Shown here: piece after piece, positions 53,118-64,000 of the stretch
Numbering within the stretch: the first letter of the stretch is position 1
Layout of the letters: each line of letters begins with the position of its first letter
From: Trematomus loennbergii
Taxonomy: Eukaryota > Chordata > Actinopteri > Perciformes > Nototheniidae
Assembly: GCA_012861695.1 (NCBI GenBank)
Contig: JAAOOA010000438.1
Coordinates: 248,001-312,000 of the forward strand
Direction of reading: 5' to 3'
Length of the DNA stretch: 64,000 bases
Program-made: the position numbers and the translations under genes
Notes under the pieces: model-generated
The model's database searches: none
What the model saw: only the letters and a program-made list of their open reading frames with translations
What the model was told of the DNA's origin: nothing

Positions 53118-53655
53118 AGAAGTCGTAACAACAATAGCTGGGGATTGTGGGTAGTGTAGTGTCTTCGGCCATCCAAAACTCAAAAGTCGTCACAACAATA
53201 GCTGGGGATTGTGGGTAGTGTAGTCTCTTTGGCGCTCCACATTTCAGAGAAAACAAGTTGTCTCAGAATTGTAGGGGAAAAACACAAAAGCATTGTACAC
53301 AATTTAAACCTATCAATGTCGTTTAATTAACAAGATAATCTGGTGTTTTTGAGTGGATGAGTAATGGAGATATCACTGTCAAATCAATCGACAGTAAGGA
53401 GAATACTTACTTCCGGGTGTACAATTCTCCGTTATCCAATGGGAATGGACGCTCACTTTTAACAGCTGCCGACACAAACGAATGCCGTGCTTCCCTAAGC
53501 GTCAAATACCGACGCCGATGGGAATACATTGCAATCAGTTGAAAGCTCTTTGCATCCGTTTATGACGCTGATGGAAACTCGGCGCGTCACAACTGGACGC
53601 CACGGAATTCTGACCAAGCGTCGCTCCTGGACGCGTTGGGAGTGAGAGTGTGTTG
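53118..53655 (-). repeat. Right terminal inverted repeat of KDZ element
   Basis: Reverse complement of 37116-37653. It has GGGGATTGTGGGTAGTGTAG twice and ends AGTGAGAGTGTGTTG before GTCAGAG. Confidence 0.9.
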
Positions 53656-54251
53656 GTCAGAGAGACTGCTCTAAGAATGGCACATCCAGAAGAGTCTGCA
53701 GTGTGAAGAGCATGAAACTATTTCAAAACAACATGAACATTATACCGGCTAATACATGTGTTTAAAAGTAGGCCATTAAAGTGACTTTCATTAGACGCTC
53801 GTTGAGTTTATTAATGTTTCTGATGGTTATGTGGTCGGCATCAGAGGGTAAAACCTGCAGAGCTCTGCAGCTGCTGTTAACCACAGCTTCACAGAAACGC
53901 TTCTACAGTTCTTAGAAAAAGTAAAAATAAATCTTCAGAGATACAAAGAGGAACCACCATGTTGTTAACATCCATTAAAACTAGCCATCTTTACATGCTC
54001 AACTTCCTCTGTTGATTTGCTGATGAAGAAGGCCTACAGTTACCTTCACTCTGAATAACCAAAGACAAGAAATTCATCAAACATAAAAATCTGATGTTAA
54101 AAAAGTGTCTTACTCTTTTTTATTTACACAACAAAAAACAAGAGAGATGAAATGCTGATATCACAAATTAACCCAACGGCCATCAGAGGAGAGATGGATG
54201 AGGAAGTGACTCTTCATTTATCACAGGAAGCAGATGCTGAGTTCTTGTTAA
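53656..54251. repeat. Receptor-unit flank (right side of KDZ insertion)
   Basis: Matches 31129-31728 upstream of copy 3, including CATCAGAGGGTAAAACCTGC and CAGATGCTGAGTTCTTGTTAA. It shows that the KDZ element landed in an upstream flank of a receptor unit. Confidence 0.8.
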
Positions 54252-55065
54252 AGGGCCCATGTCATGGCCATTTCCACTGATCATAATTCCAGTTGAGGTC
54301 TACTAGAATAGATTTATATTGTGCAATTTTCAAACTCACATTGGTTTCTCATACAGCATCTCTGTAAACTACTTGTATTCACTGAATTTCACTCTCTGCC
54401 TTTAACGGCTCGTTGTAGCTCCAAAAGCTCCAGCCCCACCCTCCCTGTGAGCACAGTGTGCTCTGATTGGTCGGGACGTTGTGAATCGCACTGAGCTCCG
54501 TGGAGGTGTTGTTCCTTGTAGCGATACATAGCGAAACACAGCCAAACTCATCCTGAGCACACACAAACTCACATCCGAAGTAAAAACAATAAGTGTGGCT
54601 TGATATTGAGTAAGAAAAAGGTTGATAAACGCTGTGAGAATGGGTCTGCAGAGAGAATTTTGCCGCGATCCCAACTGTCTGTTATCAGCCTGCAGCCAGG
54701 GAGGAGAAATCAGCAGAGCTGCCTGCTCCCTGCACACAGATGTGTGTGTGAGGAAGTCCGTGGATTGGTCAATTTGGACCAATCAGCGGGGGCTTAACGT
54801 AACGGCTCCGCGGACGTAACGTAACGGCTCCACGGATTGGTCCATTTCGTTCCGGGTACGGGTTGACATCATGCCGTACCCGGAAGAATCAAATGGACAA
54901 TGACGTATCTCCAACGAGGCGTTTTGGGAGGTATTTTCTGTGTTAGAGTTTTACTCGCTACAGGGTGTACTTTGAGGGTTTTGACTCTGCACACCGTTTA
55001 CATGCATACAAACCTTTATAACACACAAGGGGACGGTAATAACCGGAAAAGCATGACACCTCTCC
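54252..55065. mobile_element. TTAA-flanked non-autonomous element
   Basis: Ends AGGGCCCATGTCATGG and GCATGACACCTCTCC are imperfect inverted repeats, with TTAA on both sides (54248-54251, 55066-55069). 814 bp, Kolobok/piggyBac-like by target site. It contains CGTAACGTAACGGCTCC tandem words. The two flanks come from different parts of the receptor unit, so recombination at the element is possible. Confidence 0.6.
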
Positions 55066-55084
55066 TTAAGAATTTCAGAACAAC

Positions 55085-55623
55085 ATGCGGGTACATGTGT
55101 TAAAAAGTCATTAATTATACTTCTAATTAGAGTTCATTTAGACAATAGTTACTGTTTCCATTACTCATGTCTCTGTTTTTATCTGGTCAACATCAGTGGT
55201 TTAGACCTGCAGAGCTCTGCTGCTGCTGCTACCACAGCCACAACAAAACCTCTATCTTAGTTCTCAGAGATGCAATTCATGAGAAAAACCACCAGGTCTC
55301 AGACCACTGTGTGTGCATTCAAACACCATTAGCAAGTCTGTTTTCTGATAAAAATGATGTTAAAAAAAAATACTGCAAGTACTTATGAAAATGAATCATT
55401 CATAATAGTAATAATACACCAACAACTACATAATATATAATGCTATATGTACATTCTCTGCACGTTTTGCTTTAAGCACGTAAAACACGTAAAACCACCA
55501 GAGCTCTGCTGCTGTTGTTAACCACATTCTCACAAACACTTCTTCAGTTCTCAGAAGAGAAATAAAGAAGCAGCAGGTCAGAGACTCTGACAGTCGAGAG
55601 CCAGAGACCGAGAGAGAAGCACG
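55085..55623 (+). promoter_or_regulatory. Upstream and 5' UTR block of copy 4
   Basis: Same flank block as 1-260 and the same leader-proximal 5' UTR ending GAGAGAAGCACG at 55623. Confidence 0.6.
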
Positions 55624-55684
55624 ATGTCTGAATTCAGAAGGATCATGATGTCTTCATTCCTGATGCTGCTGCTCCACTTTACAG
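55624..55684 (+). CDS. Orphan leader exon, receptor copy 4
   Basis: 61-nt exon encoding MSEFRRIMMSSFLMLLLHFT with an intact CAG|GTGAGG donor, the same signal peptide as copies 1-3. No V exon follows before the next unit's flank begins near 63360, so this copy has lost its body, or the V exon was displaced beyond the window. Confidence 0.75.
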
Positions 55685-55734
55685 GTGAGGATGCAGAGAA
55701 CACACACTGTTCACGACTGTTAATGAAAGGTAGT

Positions 55735-56310
55735 GAGGGCGTCTTTCAATTGAAATCGATGTATCCTTGGGCAAGATGCTTAACCCCAAGTCGCTCCCAA
55801 TGGGGAACGGTGTGTGAATGATACCTTCTGTCGTGGTGTTTGAATCAGTTTCTACATTTAATATCCACTTTCCTCTATCGGGGTTGTGGGTGATGACGCG
55901 CCTCTCTTTGCTTCCTAACTAACTTTGTGGAGATCGTTGTAGCTTTGAATCACATCAGGTTTATTCATTGATCCAGGCGACATACAAACATGAAGACAAA
56001 TTTCCTCGCTTCAAAGTAACTAAAAGTTCTCCGTATCAAAAATAACAAAAAGAACACGGTCAAAAGACTCTACCGCTTCCTGTCTAATCACACCCTCAGC
56101 TGTGAACCATTGTCATGCCATATATAGACATGTAGACATGCACGTCATATCTGACTGCGCACATCTGACAGCAAATAAGTGAGACTTAAATTAACATATT
56201 TTAAAGCGTAGTGTGACTCACAAAAATAAATTGCTAAGATTTGACTCTAAAGCTTTTAGTAATAAGACAAAGATTCAAACCAAAATGATGAAAGGAAAAT
56301 GGCTCTAACA
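55735..56310. mobile_element. SINE remnant and solo LTR (55829-56310)
   Basis: Same SINE-LTR order as 21686-22264: GGGCAAGATGCTTAACCCC, then TGTCGTGGTG...CTCTAACA. Here the right target duplication and SINE tail are gone; CAGGGGTGTCAACTC follows. Confidence 0.7.
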
Positions 56311-56697
56311 CAGGGGTGTCAACTCAAGGCCCGGGGGCCAAATCCGGCCTGTGACTTCATTTGATGCGGCCCCACAAGAGCTTGCAAATAATATAAGATG
56401 TTTATTATCTACTATCCCATCATTCAAGCGTGGTTTTCACTATAAGTAATGTTTTCTTTTTGGACGGACACTATATAAAAATGTTTTTACTATGTTCAAT
56501 CTGAATTTACTTTAAAATAAAAAAAATGTATATCATTCTGACTTTTCTACATCCAACTCAAAGGTTTATCATTGCTTTGAGAAAAAAGATTATTAATTTA
56601 CCCCTTTTAGAAGTGAAGATATAGTCATTTGTTCTGGCAATGTCATTTTCGAGCCTGAGACCTGAAAAACAGGCTCAGGGGTTAACAGGTTAAGGAA
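56311..56697. mobile_element. hAT 5' end fragment and TTAA-element 3' half
   Basis: 56311-56390 begins CAGGGGTGTCAACTCAAGGC, a common fish hAT terminus, without its other end. 56391-56697 has TTTTTGGACGGACACTATA, TCATTTTCGAGCCTGAGACC and CAGGGGTTAACAGG, the right half of the TTAA family. Confidence 0.6.
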
Positions 56698-57168
56698 GAG
56701 ATTGTTGTCTATGCACCACGTGGCCAGCTGGTTCACCTCCTTCCTTTTGTGGGTCTCGTCGTTGTTGCTGATGAGACCCACCACGGTTGAGTCATCTGCA
56801 AACGTGACGAAGTGGTTTGAACCTCCAGAGCTCTGCTGCTGCTTAACCACATCCTCACAATACCTCTCCTTCAGTTCTCAGACACATGTAAAAATAAAAC
56901 TGCAAAGATACCAAGAGGAACCACCAGGTTGTTAACATTTATTAAAACCAACAATCTTTACATGCTCAAATTCCTCTGTTGCATTGTTGACCAAACCTTC
57001 AAAGTCTAATGTTACAAAGTGATTCGTACTTTAGACTTACACAAGAAAAACTGAAAGAATAAAAGCTAATTTTCACACATGAAGTCAACAGCCATCAGAG
57101 GAGAGATGAAGTCAGAATTAGGAAATGACTTCATTATAACAGGAAGTAGATGCTGAGTTAATGTTCAA
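56698..57168. other. LINE fragment and receptor-flank fragments
   Basis: 56698-56820, on the minus strand, reads FVTFADDSTVVGLISNNDETHKR, the YADD-type (here FADD) RT motif of a LINE. 56820-57168 has receptor 5' UTR pieces (AGAGGAACCACCAGGTTGTT). Confidence 0.6.
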
Positions 57169-57410
57169 GAAGCAGCAGGTTAGAGACTCTGACAGTCGAG
57201 TCGAGTTATATCCTGACCGAGGGGGTCTCCAATCGGAAAGGTGTACAGGGATGTAGGGTTAGGGTTAGAAGAGATATAGGAAGACGAATAAAGAGATAAT
57301 GGGGGTTAAAGGGATGTAGGTAGGGCGGGTGAAGGGATTTAGGGATGTGGGAAAGGATGAGGTAAGAAGGGGAATGGATGAATGGAAGGAAAAGGGGGTG
57401 GGTCATGAAA
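57169..57410. repeat. Left copy of 242-bp direct repeat flanking L1
   Basis: It matches 61504-61747 except for two single G differences. It begins with receptor 5' UTR (GAAGCAGCAGGTTAGAGACT) and contains GTAGGGTTAGGGTTAG. It ends GTGGGTCATGAAA directly before L1 sequence. Confidence 0.95.
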
Positions 57411-60400
57411 AAAATGACAAAGCTGATGTGGTCTTCTTACAAGAAACCTTTCTCTCAGATACGGAACACCTTAAATTGAAAAGAGATTGGATAGGTCAGG
57501 TGTATTTTTCATCATATAAAACCCATAGTAGAGGGACAGCTATTGTGATAAACAAAACTTGCCCATTCGAATTAGAAAAATTAGTTACAGACCCAAATGG
57601 TCGGTTTGTTTTGGTTGTCGGTACTATTTTTGGAACCCCAATTACCTTTTTAAATATCTATGCTCCCAACATAGATGAACCAATGTTCATGTCTGACATG
57701 GTGCTGCTCTTCAATGAAAATTGTAAAGGATTAGGACTGATGGGCGGCGATTTCAACTGCACTCTTAACCCTACATTAGATAAATCTAACCAGTCCAAGA
57801 GCCACAATCTTAAATCCTCAAAGGTCCTTCAGGGGCTTTGTGCAGAATGTGGCCTTATTGATGTATGGCGTCAACTAAATCAGGATGTCAAAGATTACAC
57901 TTTCTTTTCAAATGTCCACAACTCTTATTCTAGAATAGATTATTTTTTTATTCCCTCAAAATACATGCATAGGGTAAAAGAATGTAAAATTGATTCCATT
58001 AATATTTCGGATCATGCAAGAGTTCATGTAACTATTCACTTGGAGAGTGGAGAATTTGTATCCAGGCGCTGGAAATTTGATAACTCCTTACTTAGAGATG
58101 AAAAATTCCAATTAAAAATGCGAATGTGGATAGGTACTATATAAAAGAAAACAATGACCCCTCTATAGATCCGAATATTATTTGGGAAGCTGCGAAAGCT
58201 ACTTTAAGAGGACTTATTATCTCATACACATCCTTTAAAAAACGTGAAAAAATTAGGCTCAGACAAGAACTTGAAAGAGAAGTAAACAGATGTGAAGCAC
58301 TTCATAAATCCGCATCAACAGATGAAAACTGGAAACAATTAAACACAGCCAGAGCTAAATTAAATATTGACTTAACAAATGAAAATATAACACAAATGAA
58401 TCTTATCAGACAAAAGAATTATGAATTCGGCAATAAACCAAGTAAACTACTTGCCTATCAATTAAAGAAGGAGCAGGCAGAAAGGGCTATAAAAGCAATT
58501 CGTCTGAAAGACAACAAAATAAGCTACCACCCAAAACAGATTAACCAGACTTTCTATGAATTTTATAACAAATTATACAAATCTCAATCTGATTACTCAC
58601 AAGATGAACTGGACAATTATCTCCATAACATTAATTTACCTACGTTATCTGATTTAGATCAAGAGTATCTAAACTCATCAATTACAGAAGTAGAAGTTCT
58701 GGCTGCAATTAAATCTATGCCTATAAATAAAAGCCCAGGGCCAGATGGCTTCTCGGCAGAATTTTATAAAGAGTTTTGGACTGAACTTCAACCTATATTT
58801 ATGTCAATGGTTACCAACTTCTCTCACAACAGAACACTTCCTCAAACAATGAATCTTGCATATATTACTGTACTACATAAAGATGGAAAAGACCCTTGAA
58901 TTGTTCTTCATTTAGGCCTATAAGCCTCTAGGATCATGATTATAAGATTATCACCAAATTATTAGCAAAACGACTGGAAATTATTTTACCTAAACTAATT
59001 AGTCCTGATCAAACAGGTTTTGTCAAGGGCAGATATTCTTCTGATAATATAAGGAGACTTTTGAATATTATAAACCATTTGGACACCTGTCAGAGGCCTT
59101 CTCTGCTTCTTTCTTTAGATGCCGAGAAGGCGTTTGACAGGGTAGAGTGGAATTTTCTTTTTGCTATCTTGAACAGATTGAATATGGGCTCTCGGTTCAT
59201 AGAGTGGGTCAAATCAATTTATAAAAATCCTAAAGCAGCGGTTATCACTAACTGCAGTTCCTCAGATTTTTTTCCACTAACAAGGGGGACAAGACAGGAT
59301 GTCCACTGTCGCCTTTGCTTTTTGCTATTGTAATTGAACCACTGGCGTCATGTGTGCGAGACAACATGGGTATTAAAGGAGTGAAGATTAACGATGAACA
59401 CAACATTTCTCTGTATGCTGACGATATCATTCTTTACTTAACAGACCCAGAAAATTCAGTACCACATCTGCACGACACGATAGAGCAATTTGGAAGATAC
59501 TCAGGATATAAAGTTAATTTTAAGAAATCTAATGCTTGTTTCTTACATATGACGCCAACAGCAAATCTGGAAAAGTCTTGTTCTTTTAATTTGTCACCAG
59601 GTGGCTTTAAATACTTAGGAATAAATATAACACCACACCTGGATAATCTGTTTAAAGAGAATTACAATCCGCTCATTGACAAAATCAAACAGGATTTATC
59701 TAAATGGTCCACATTGCCAATATCACTGCTAGGAAGAATTAATGTCATAAAAATGAATATTCTACCGAGATGTAATTTTCTTTTTCAAATGTTACCATGC
59801 TATTTATCCGCTGACTATTTTAAATCTCTCAATAGACATATCTCAACATTTATCTGGCGTAATAAAAACCAAGAATCAAGTTAATTACTCTTATGAAACC
59901 AGAAACTATGGGGGGACTTGGTCTTCCTAACTTTCAACACTATTTCTGGTCAGCTCAATTAAGAAATGTATTATCATGGTCTCTGGGAAGAAAGGATTCA
60001 CTATGGGTTCAGATAGAAGCCAATGTCTTTGACCCGTTGCCAGTGGAAACTCTTATATTTGTTAAAGATTTCAATAAGGTGAAGAATATGGACAAATGTT
60101 TTACAGTGGTCAATACACTTTTAGCCTGGAGGGACTGTACAAAAAAGCTCATGTTAACTCTGGTATTTCCATCTTTTCTCCTATTTTGAACAATCCGGAT
60201 CTTAGCAAATATTTGTTGTCAATCGATATAAACAAATGGACGAAATCAGGTATAAAGCAATTGAAACATTTGTTTCACAAAGATATAACAATGAAATCAT
60301 TTAATGATTTAAGAGCAGAATATGACATTTCAAATAAGGATTTTTTCAGATACCTGCAAATTAGGAACGTGATCCAATCAATTATTAAAAGCAATAAATT

Positions 60401-61099
60401 GAGACCGGGATTATTAGAAGAGGAGGAGATATTGATGTCATCGAGCACGATCAAAGGTAAAATTAGTGAATTTAATGCAGTTTTTTCTAAAAGAGCTCAG
60501 TCATCATTTCTAACCTTAAAAAAGATCTGGGAAAAGGATTTAGGGATACAGATAGATGAAACTACTTGGCTGAACATTTGTGAAAGAACACATTTTTCAT
60601 TCACAAGCAATAAAATCAAAGAAGCAAACTTTAAATTTATCAACAAATTCTACCTCACACCCATAAAGATGCATAAAATTTCCAAAGAAAACTCTCCAAA
60701 ATGTCCGAGATGTAAAATAAAGAAGGAACATTTATGCATCTGTTTTGGGATTGTGATCTCTTGAAACATTTCTGGGAATCGATTCATGCTCTCACAAAAG
60801 CCGTTTTAGACATCGGAATTAGCCTAAATCCATGTTTTTTCCTGTTAAATGACATGCCAAACTTTAAACTGAACCCAAAACATTACAGAATACTAATCAC
60901 AATAACATATTTTGCCAAGAAATGTATACTTTTATTCTGGAAGAATGAACGTCCCCCAACATTTAAACTTTTCATTGATCAGATAACACATTTTTTACCT
61001 CTGGAGAAAATGATATTGGAAAAATATAATCGTGGACATATTTTTCAAGCTCTGTGGTTGCCATTGTTTTCGTATTTGGAAAACATATCTGAGATATGA
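57411..61099 (+). pseudogene. L1 ORF2 (endonuclease, reverse transcriptase, C-terminal), frame-broken
   Basis: Order: endonuclease (DVVFLQETFL, LMGGDFNC, YSRIDYFFI, ISDHARVHV), linker, RT (KSPGPDGFSAEFYKEFW, DQTGFVKGR, LDAEKAFDRVEW, YADDIILYL at 59410-59436), thumb region (FKYLGINI, LLGRINVIKMNILPR, FIWRNK) and C-terminal zinc-knuckle-like CPRCKIKKEHL...H.FWDC. Breaks: about 58140 (frameshift), TGA at 58897-58899, TAG at 58928, frameshift about 59315, TAA at 59882-59884 and frameshifts near 60150 and 60740. The catalytic motifs survive but the frame does not, so this copy is inactive. Confidence 0.92.
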
Positions 61100-61503
61100 C
61101 CAGTGATGGAATGGTGCATTCTGTGGCTATTTGTCCTGACGGCCGGAAATACGTGTTATGGTGTTGTCATTGTCTACATTGTCACTGTATTGTATAATTA
61201 TTTGTATTGTATAATTATTTGTTTGTTTTACTTGTCTGGTTTTTATTTTATTTTTTATTTATTTATTTTTTTTTTGGTTCAATTTTTTCCTTTTCCTTTT
61301 TATGTTTATTTTCATGGCTCTGTTGTTTAAGTTATATTGATAAGCTTTTTTGGTTTTGCCTGTGCGGGTATGTGTGGGTGGAGGGAGGGAGGGGGGAGTG
61401 TAGTGAGTGTACTGTGATATTACAATTAAATTAAATGGCATCGATTATTGTACACTATAATGAAATAAAAAGACTTGTAAAAAAAAAAAAAAAAAAAAAA
61501 AAA
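57411..61503 (+). mobile_element. 5'-truncated L1-clade LINE with poly(A)
   Basis: 4093-bp insertion beginning inside the endonuclease domain and ending in an A run (61478-61503). It is flanked by ~242-bp direct repeats (57169-57410 and 61504-61747). The 5' part with ORF1 is absent. It is AT-rich compared with its flank. Confidence 0.9.
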
Positions 61504-61747
61504 GAAGCAGCAGGTTAGAGACTCTGACAGTCGAGTCGAGTTATATCCTGACCGAGGGGGTCTCCAATCGGAAAGGTGTACAGGGATGTAGGGTTAGGGT
61601 TAGGAAGAGATATAGGAAGACGAATAAAGAGATAATGGGGGTTAAAGGGATGTAGGTAGGGCGGGTGAAGGGATTTAGGGATGTGGGAAAGGATGAGGTA
61701 AGAAGGGGAATGGATGAATGGAAGGAAAAGGGGGGTGGGTCATGAAA
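61504..61747. repeat. Right copy of 242-bp direct repeat flanking L1
   Basis: See the left copy. It differs by GTTAGGAAG for GTTAGAAG and by one extra G in the AAAAGGGG run. After it the sequence continues as TAAGAGTGAATGAGG. Confidence 0.95.
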
Positions 61748-61903
61748 TAAGAGTGAATGAGGATTCATGTGTTGACCGGGTAACAGTAGCTCAGCAGTTA
61801 GTCAGAGTGTGGTTGAGTTGTCGCCCTGCTTCATAAGTAATATTCATGTTGGATGCACATGAGCTCTTTTTGTAAATACAAATTATCCCGAGACATCTTA
61901 AAG

Positions 61904-63278
61904 CAGGGGTAGCCAACACGGTGCCCGCGGGCACTTGGTCGCCCACAGAGGCAACGTGAGTCGCCCGCGGGGCATGTTCTAAAAATAGCTCGCCAAGCAA
62001 ATCCAAAATGTATAAAATACACAAAACAAAAAGGAAATGTAATTAAAAGAATCTACCCTATGCATAAACAAAACCTAAATCATAGCGAACTCTATCTACT
62101 TACTACAACTCTATATCTATCTAACACCCCTCCTCCCCCCACCCCCACAATTAATATCAACCAATCACGTTCTTGCTTGATTTGCGGGACCAGCGTTGCA
62201 GTCTGGAAGAAAAGCTATGTGGCACCTCCCCGCTGATTTTCCTTCTGGCAGAATCTACACAACACATCAGCCCATTGAACAGCCTATCATGCAGCCTATA
62301 CAACACATGGGGGGCAGAGTTTTACTCTGTGTGTTGCAACTTGCATATATTTATTGCACTTGACGCACACACGCATGGCGTAATTTCCACCTGGGACAGG
62401 GGGGAAATGTCCCCCGCTCTTTTCGAAATCCCGTTTGTGCCCCCCACTTTAAAAATATGTTTTTTTTTTTTTTTTAACGCAAGCCGTCGATCGCCACGGA
62501 GGAGCTCACAGCCTCTGTGAGCGAGCGAGACAGAGAGAGAGAGCGAGCGAGAGAGCTAGGGAGGGAGGGAGAGGGGGAGAGAGAGAGCGAGTGAGCTGGG
62601 GGGGAGGGAGGGAGGGAGAGAGAGAGAGCTAGGGAGAGCATACCTTTATCTATTTAATATAGATAAAGTAAGAAATCATTCCAATGTGTACTATAGGACA
62701 GTCAAAAAAATCAAAAACAGTTTGAAAGGGGAGTGCTTAGTAAAATAAGCATACATAAAAAGAAAAAATGCTAACTAGGTAACATAAGATAAGAATAAAC
62801 CAGTTTAAATGATTTGTTATTGGTTGTGATCATATTCTAAAGATGTTTGGATTATTGAAAAGTATACAGCTCTCTTTCATCTGAGTGTTGAGAGCTGTAT
62901 CCATCAATTCATGTTGTGCTCAAAGTGCTCCAGATTGATGCATTTCACTTCAACATTTAAAAATAATCTTCACGGGGGTGCATGCCCCCCGACCCCCCTA
63001 GAGGAGGTGAGGACCCCCCTGGAGGAGGTGAGGCCCGTCCACCCCCAAATAAAGCAGGTTAAAATAATTAGATTGCATACATGTTCTTTTAGTAAACACT
63101 GAAAACGGGTCCCACAAACCCAAACAGCAAACAAAGGTTAAAGGTCAGCATATCATAATGTTAAAATGTGCTAAATATATACACTGCAACAAAAAAACAA
63201 AAAGAGGAGTAAAAGTAGCCCCCGGCTTGTTTTATATTTTAAAAGTAGCCCTCACCCTAAAAAAGGTTGGTGACCCTG
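61904..63278. mobile_element. Non-autonomous hAT element, 8-bp TSD
   Basis: Ends CAGGGGTAGCCAACACGG and GGTTGGTGACCCTG; TCTTAAAG flanks both sides (61896-61903, 63279-63286). It contains a GA-rich tract (62520-62640) and a nested piece at 62690-63040 shared with 19340-19560. No transposase was seen. Confidence 0.92.
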
Positions 63279-63349
63279 TCTTAAAGGGACCAAAGATTCA
63301 TAATTTCAGTGTGCAGAGCATGACAATAACTCAGATAAAACGTGTTAGT

Positions 63350-63790
63350 TTTATTAAGAATTTCAGAACAACATGCGGGTACATGTGTTAAAAAGTAATT
63401 AATTATACTTCATTAGAGTTCATTTTAGACAATAGTTACTGTTTCCATTACTCATGTCTCTGTTTTGTATCTGGTCAACATCAGTGGTATAGACCTGCAG
63501 AGCTCTGCTGCTGCTGCTACCACAGCCACAACAAAACCTCTATCTTAGTTCTCAGAGATGCAATTCATGAGAAAAACCACCAGGTCTCAGACCACTGTGT
63601 GTGCATTCAAACACCATTAGCAAGTCTGTTTGCTGATAAAAATGATATAAAAAAACAATACTGCAAGTACTTATGAAAAGGAATCATTCATAATAGTAAT
63701 AATACACCAACAACTATATATAATGCTATATGTACATTCTCTGCACTGATCTGAACACCAATGCACTCGTTCAGTGCGCCACACGCCCTG
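63350..63790 (+). repeat. Upstream block of a further receptor unit, with SINE remnant
   Basis: Matches 55070-55440. It then passes into a SINE piece (ACTGATCTGAACACCAATGC ... GCGCCACACGCC, minus orientation) in place of the 5' UTR and leader. Confidence 0.7.
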
Positions 63791-63798
63791 ATACCTTC

Positions 63799-64000
63799 TG
63801 TCGTGGAGTTTTAATCCGTTTCTACATTTAATATCCACTTTCCTCTTTCGGGGTTTATTCATTGATCCAGGCGACATACAAACATGAAGACAAATTTCCT
63901 CGCTTCAAAGTAACTAAAAGTTCTCCGTATCAAAAAATAACAAAAATAACAAAAAGAACACGGTCAAAAGACTCTACCGCTTCCTGTCTAATCACACCCT
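63799..64000. mobile_element. Solo LTR copy, cut by window end
   Basis: Starts TGTCGTGGAG like 21782 and 55829, with a deletion between GGGGTT and TATTCATTG; it runs off the window. Confidence 0.75.

Noticed and set aside
57252..57266. Telomere-like TTAGGG repeats (also at 61589)
   Set aside because: Only two to three units inside the 242-bp direct repeat; too short to call an interstitial telomere.

Overview
The window looks like teleost fish genomic DNA. It has intron-containing immune-type immunoglobulin receptor genes, a Kyakuja-Dileera-Zisupton (KDZ) DNA transposon with a spliced transposase, fish-type L1 and L2/CR1-like LINE pieces, hAT and TTAA-flanked DNA elements, tRNA-derived SINEs, and long GT/CA/GA microsatellites. 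Coding sequence is sparse and repeats dominate. No structural RNA gene or CRISPR array was seen; all calls come from reading the sequence without database searches.

Layout, left to right. (1) 1-3.1 kb: a leader/V/second-Ig/TM/ITIM receptor gene (copy 1) with two small frameshifting deletions. (2) 3.1-7.1 kb: non-coding DNA with LINE remnants and the first three units of a 57-bp minisatellite. (3) 7140-14354: a 7.2-kb terminal-inverted-repeat element with a 7-bp target duplication, inserted in that minisatellite and itself filled with nested hAT pieces and a large hairpin. (4) 14.4-21.1 kb: two tandem ~3.4-kb 'ghost' receptor units, each with a 5' UTR block, a 57-bp array, a TTAA-element and only the last ITIM exon. 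(5) 21.6-26.5 kb: receptor copy 2 (one V domain). (6) 26.5-31.2 kb: SINEs, LINE fragments and a bounded hAT. (7) 31.8-35.4 kb: receptor copy 3 (V, broken second Ig exon, stalk, TM, acidic YEN tail). (8) 37116-53655: a 16.5-kb KDZ transposon with ~540-bp inverted repeats and a 7-bp target duplication; the unoccupied paralogous site is at 31129-31135. (9) 53.7-64 kb: flanks of further receptor units, an orphan leader exon (copy 4), a 5'-truncated L1 flanked by ~242-bp direct repeats, a bounded hAT, and the start of another unit cut by the window end.

The most interesting content is the KDZ element. On the minus strand it encodes a KDZ transposase (about 13 exons, 52094 to 47512). Converging on it from the other end is a second spliced gene (39079-43625, six coding exons with compatible phases) for a protein with an N-terminal CPxC...CxxC zinc-ribbon-like segment, a low-complexity middle and a C-terminal chromodomain-like module. 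Each gene seems to start from a non-coding exon just inside one terminal repeat, so the repeats may serve as promoters. A chromatin-reader partner for a KDZ transposase is a plausible, testable and perhaps undescribed arrangement.

The receptor genes form a tandem family that is being duplicated and broken by transposons. All three V domains have Phe where V-set domains normally have the B-strand cysteine, and every near-complete copy carries at least one frame or splice lesion. Several loci may therefore be pseudogenes, unless assembly errors explain the indels.
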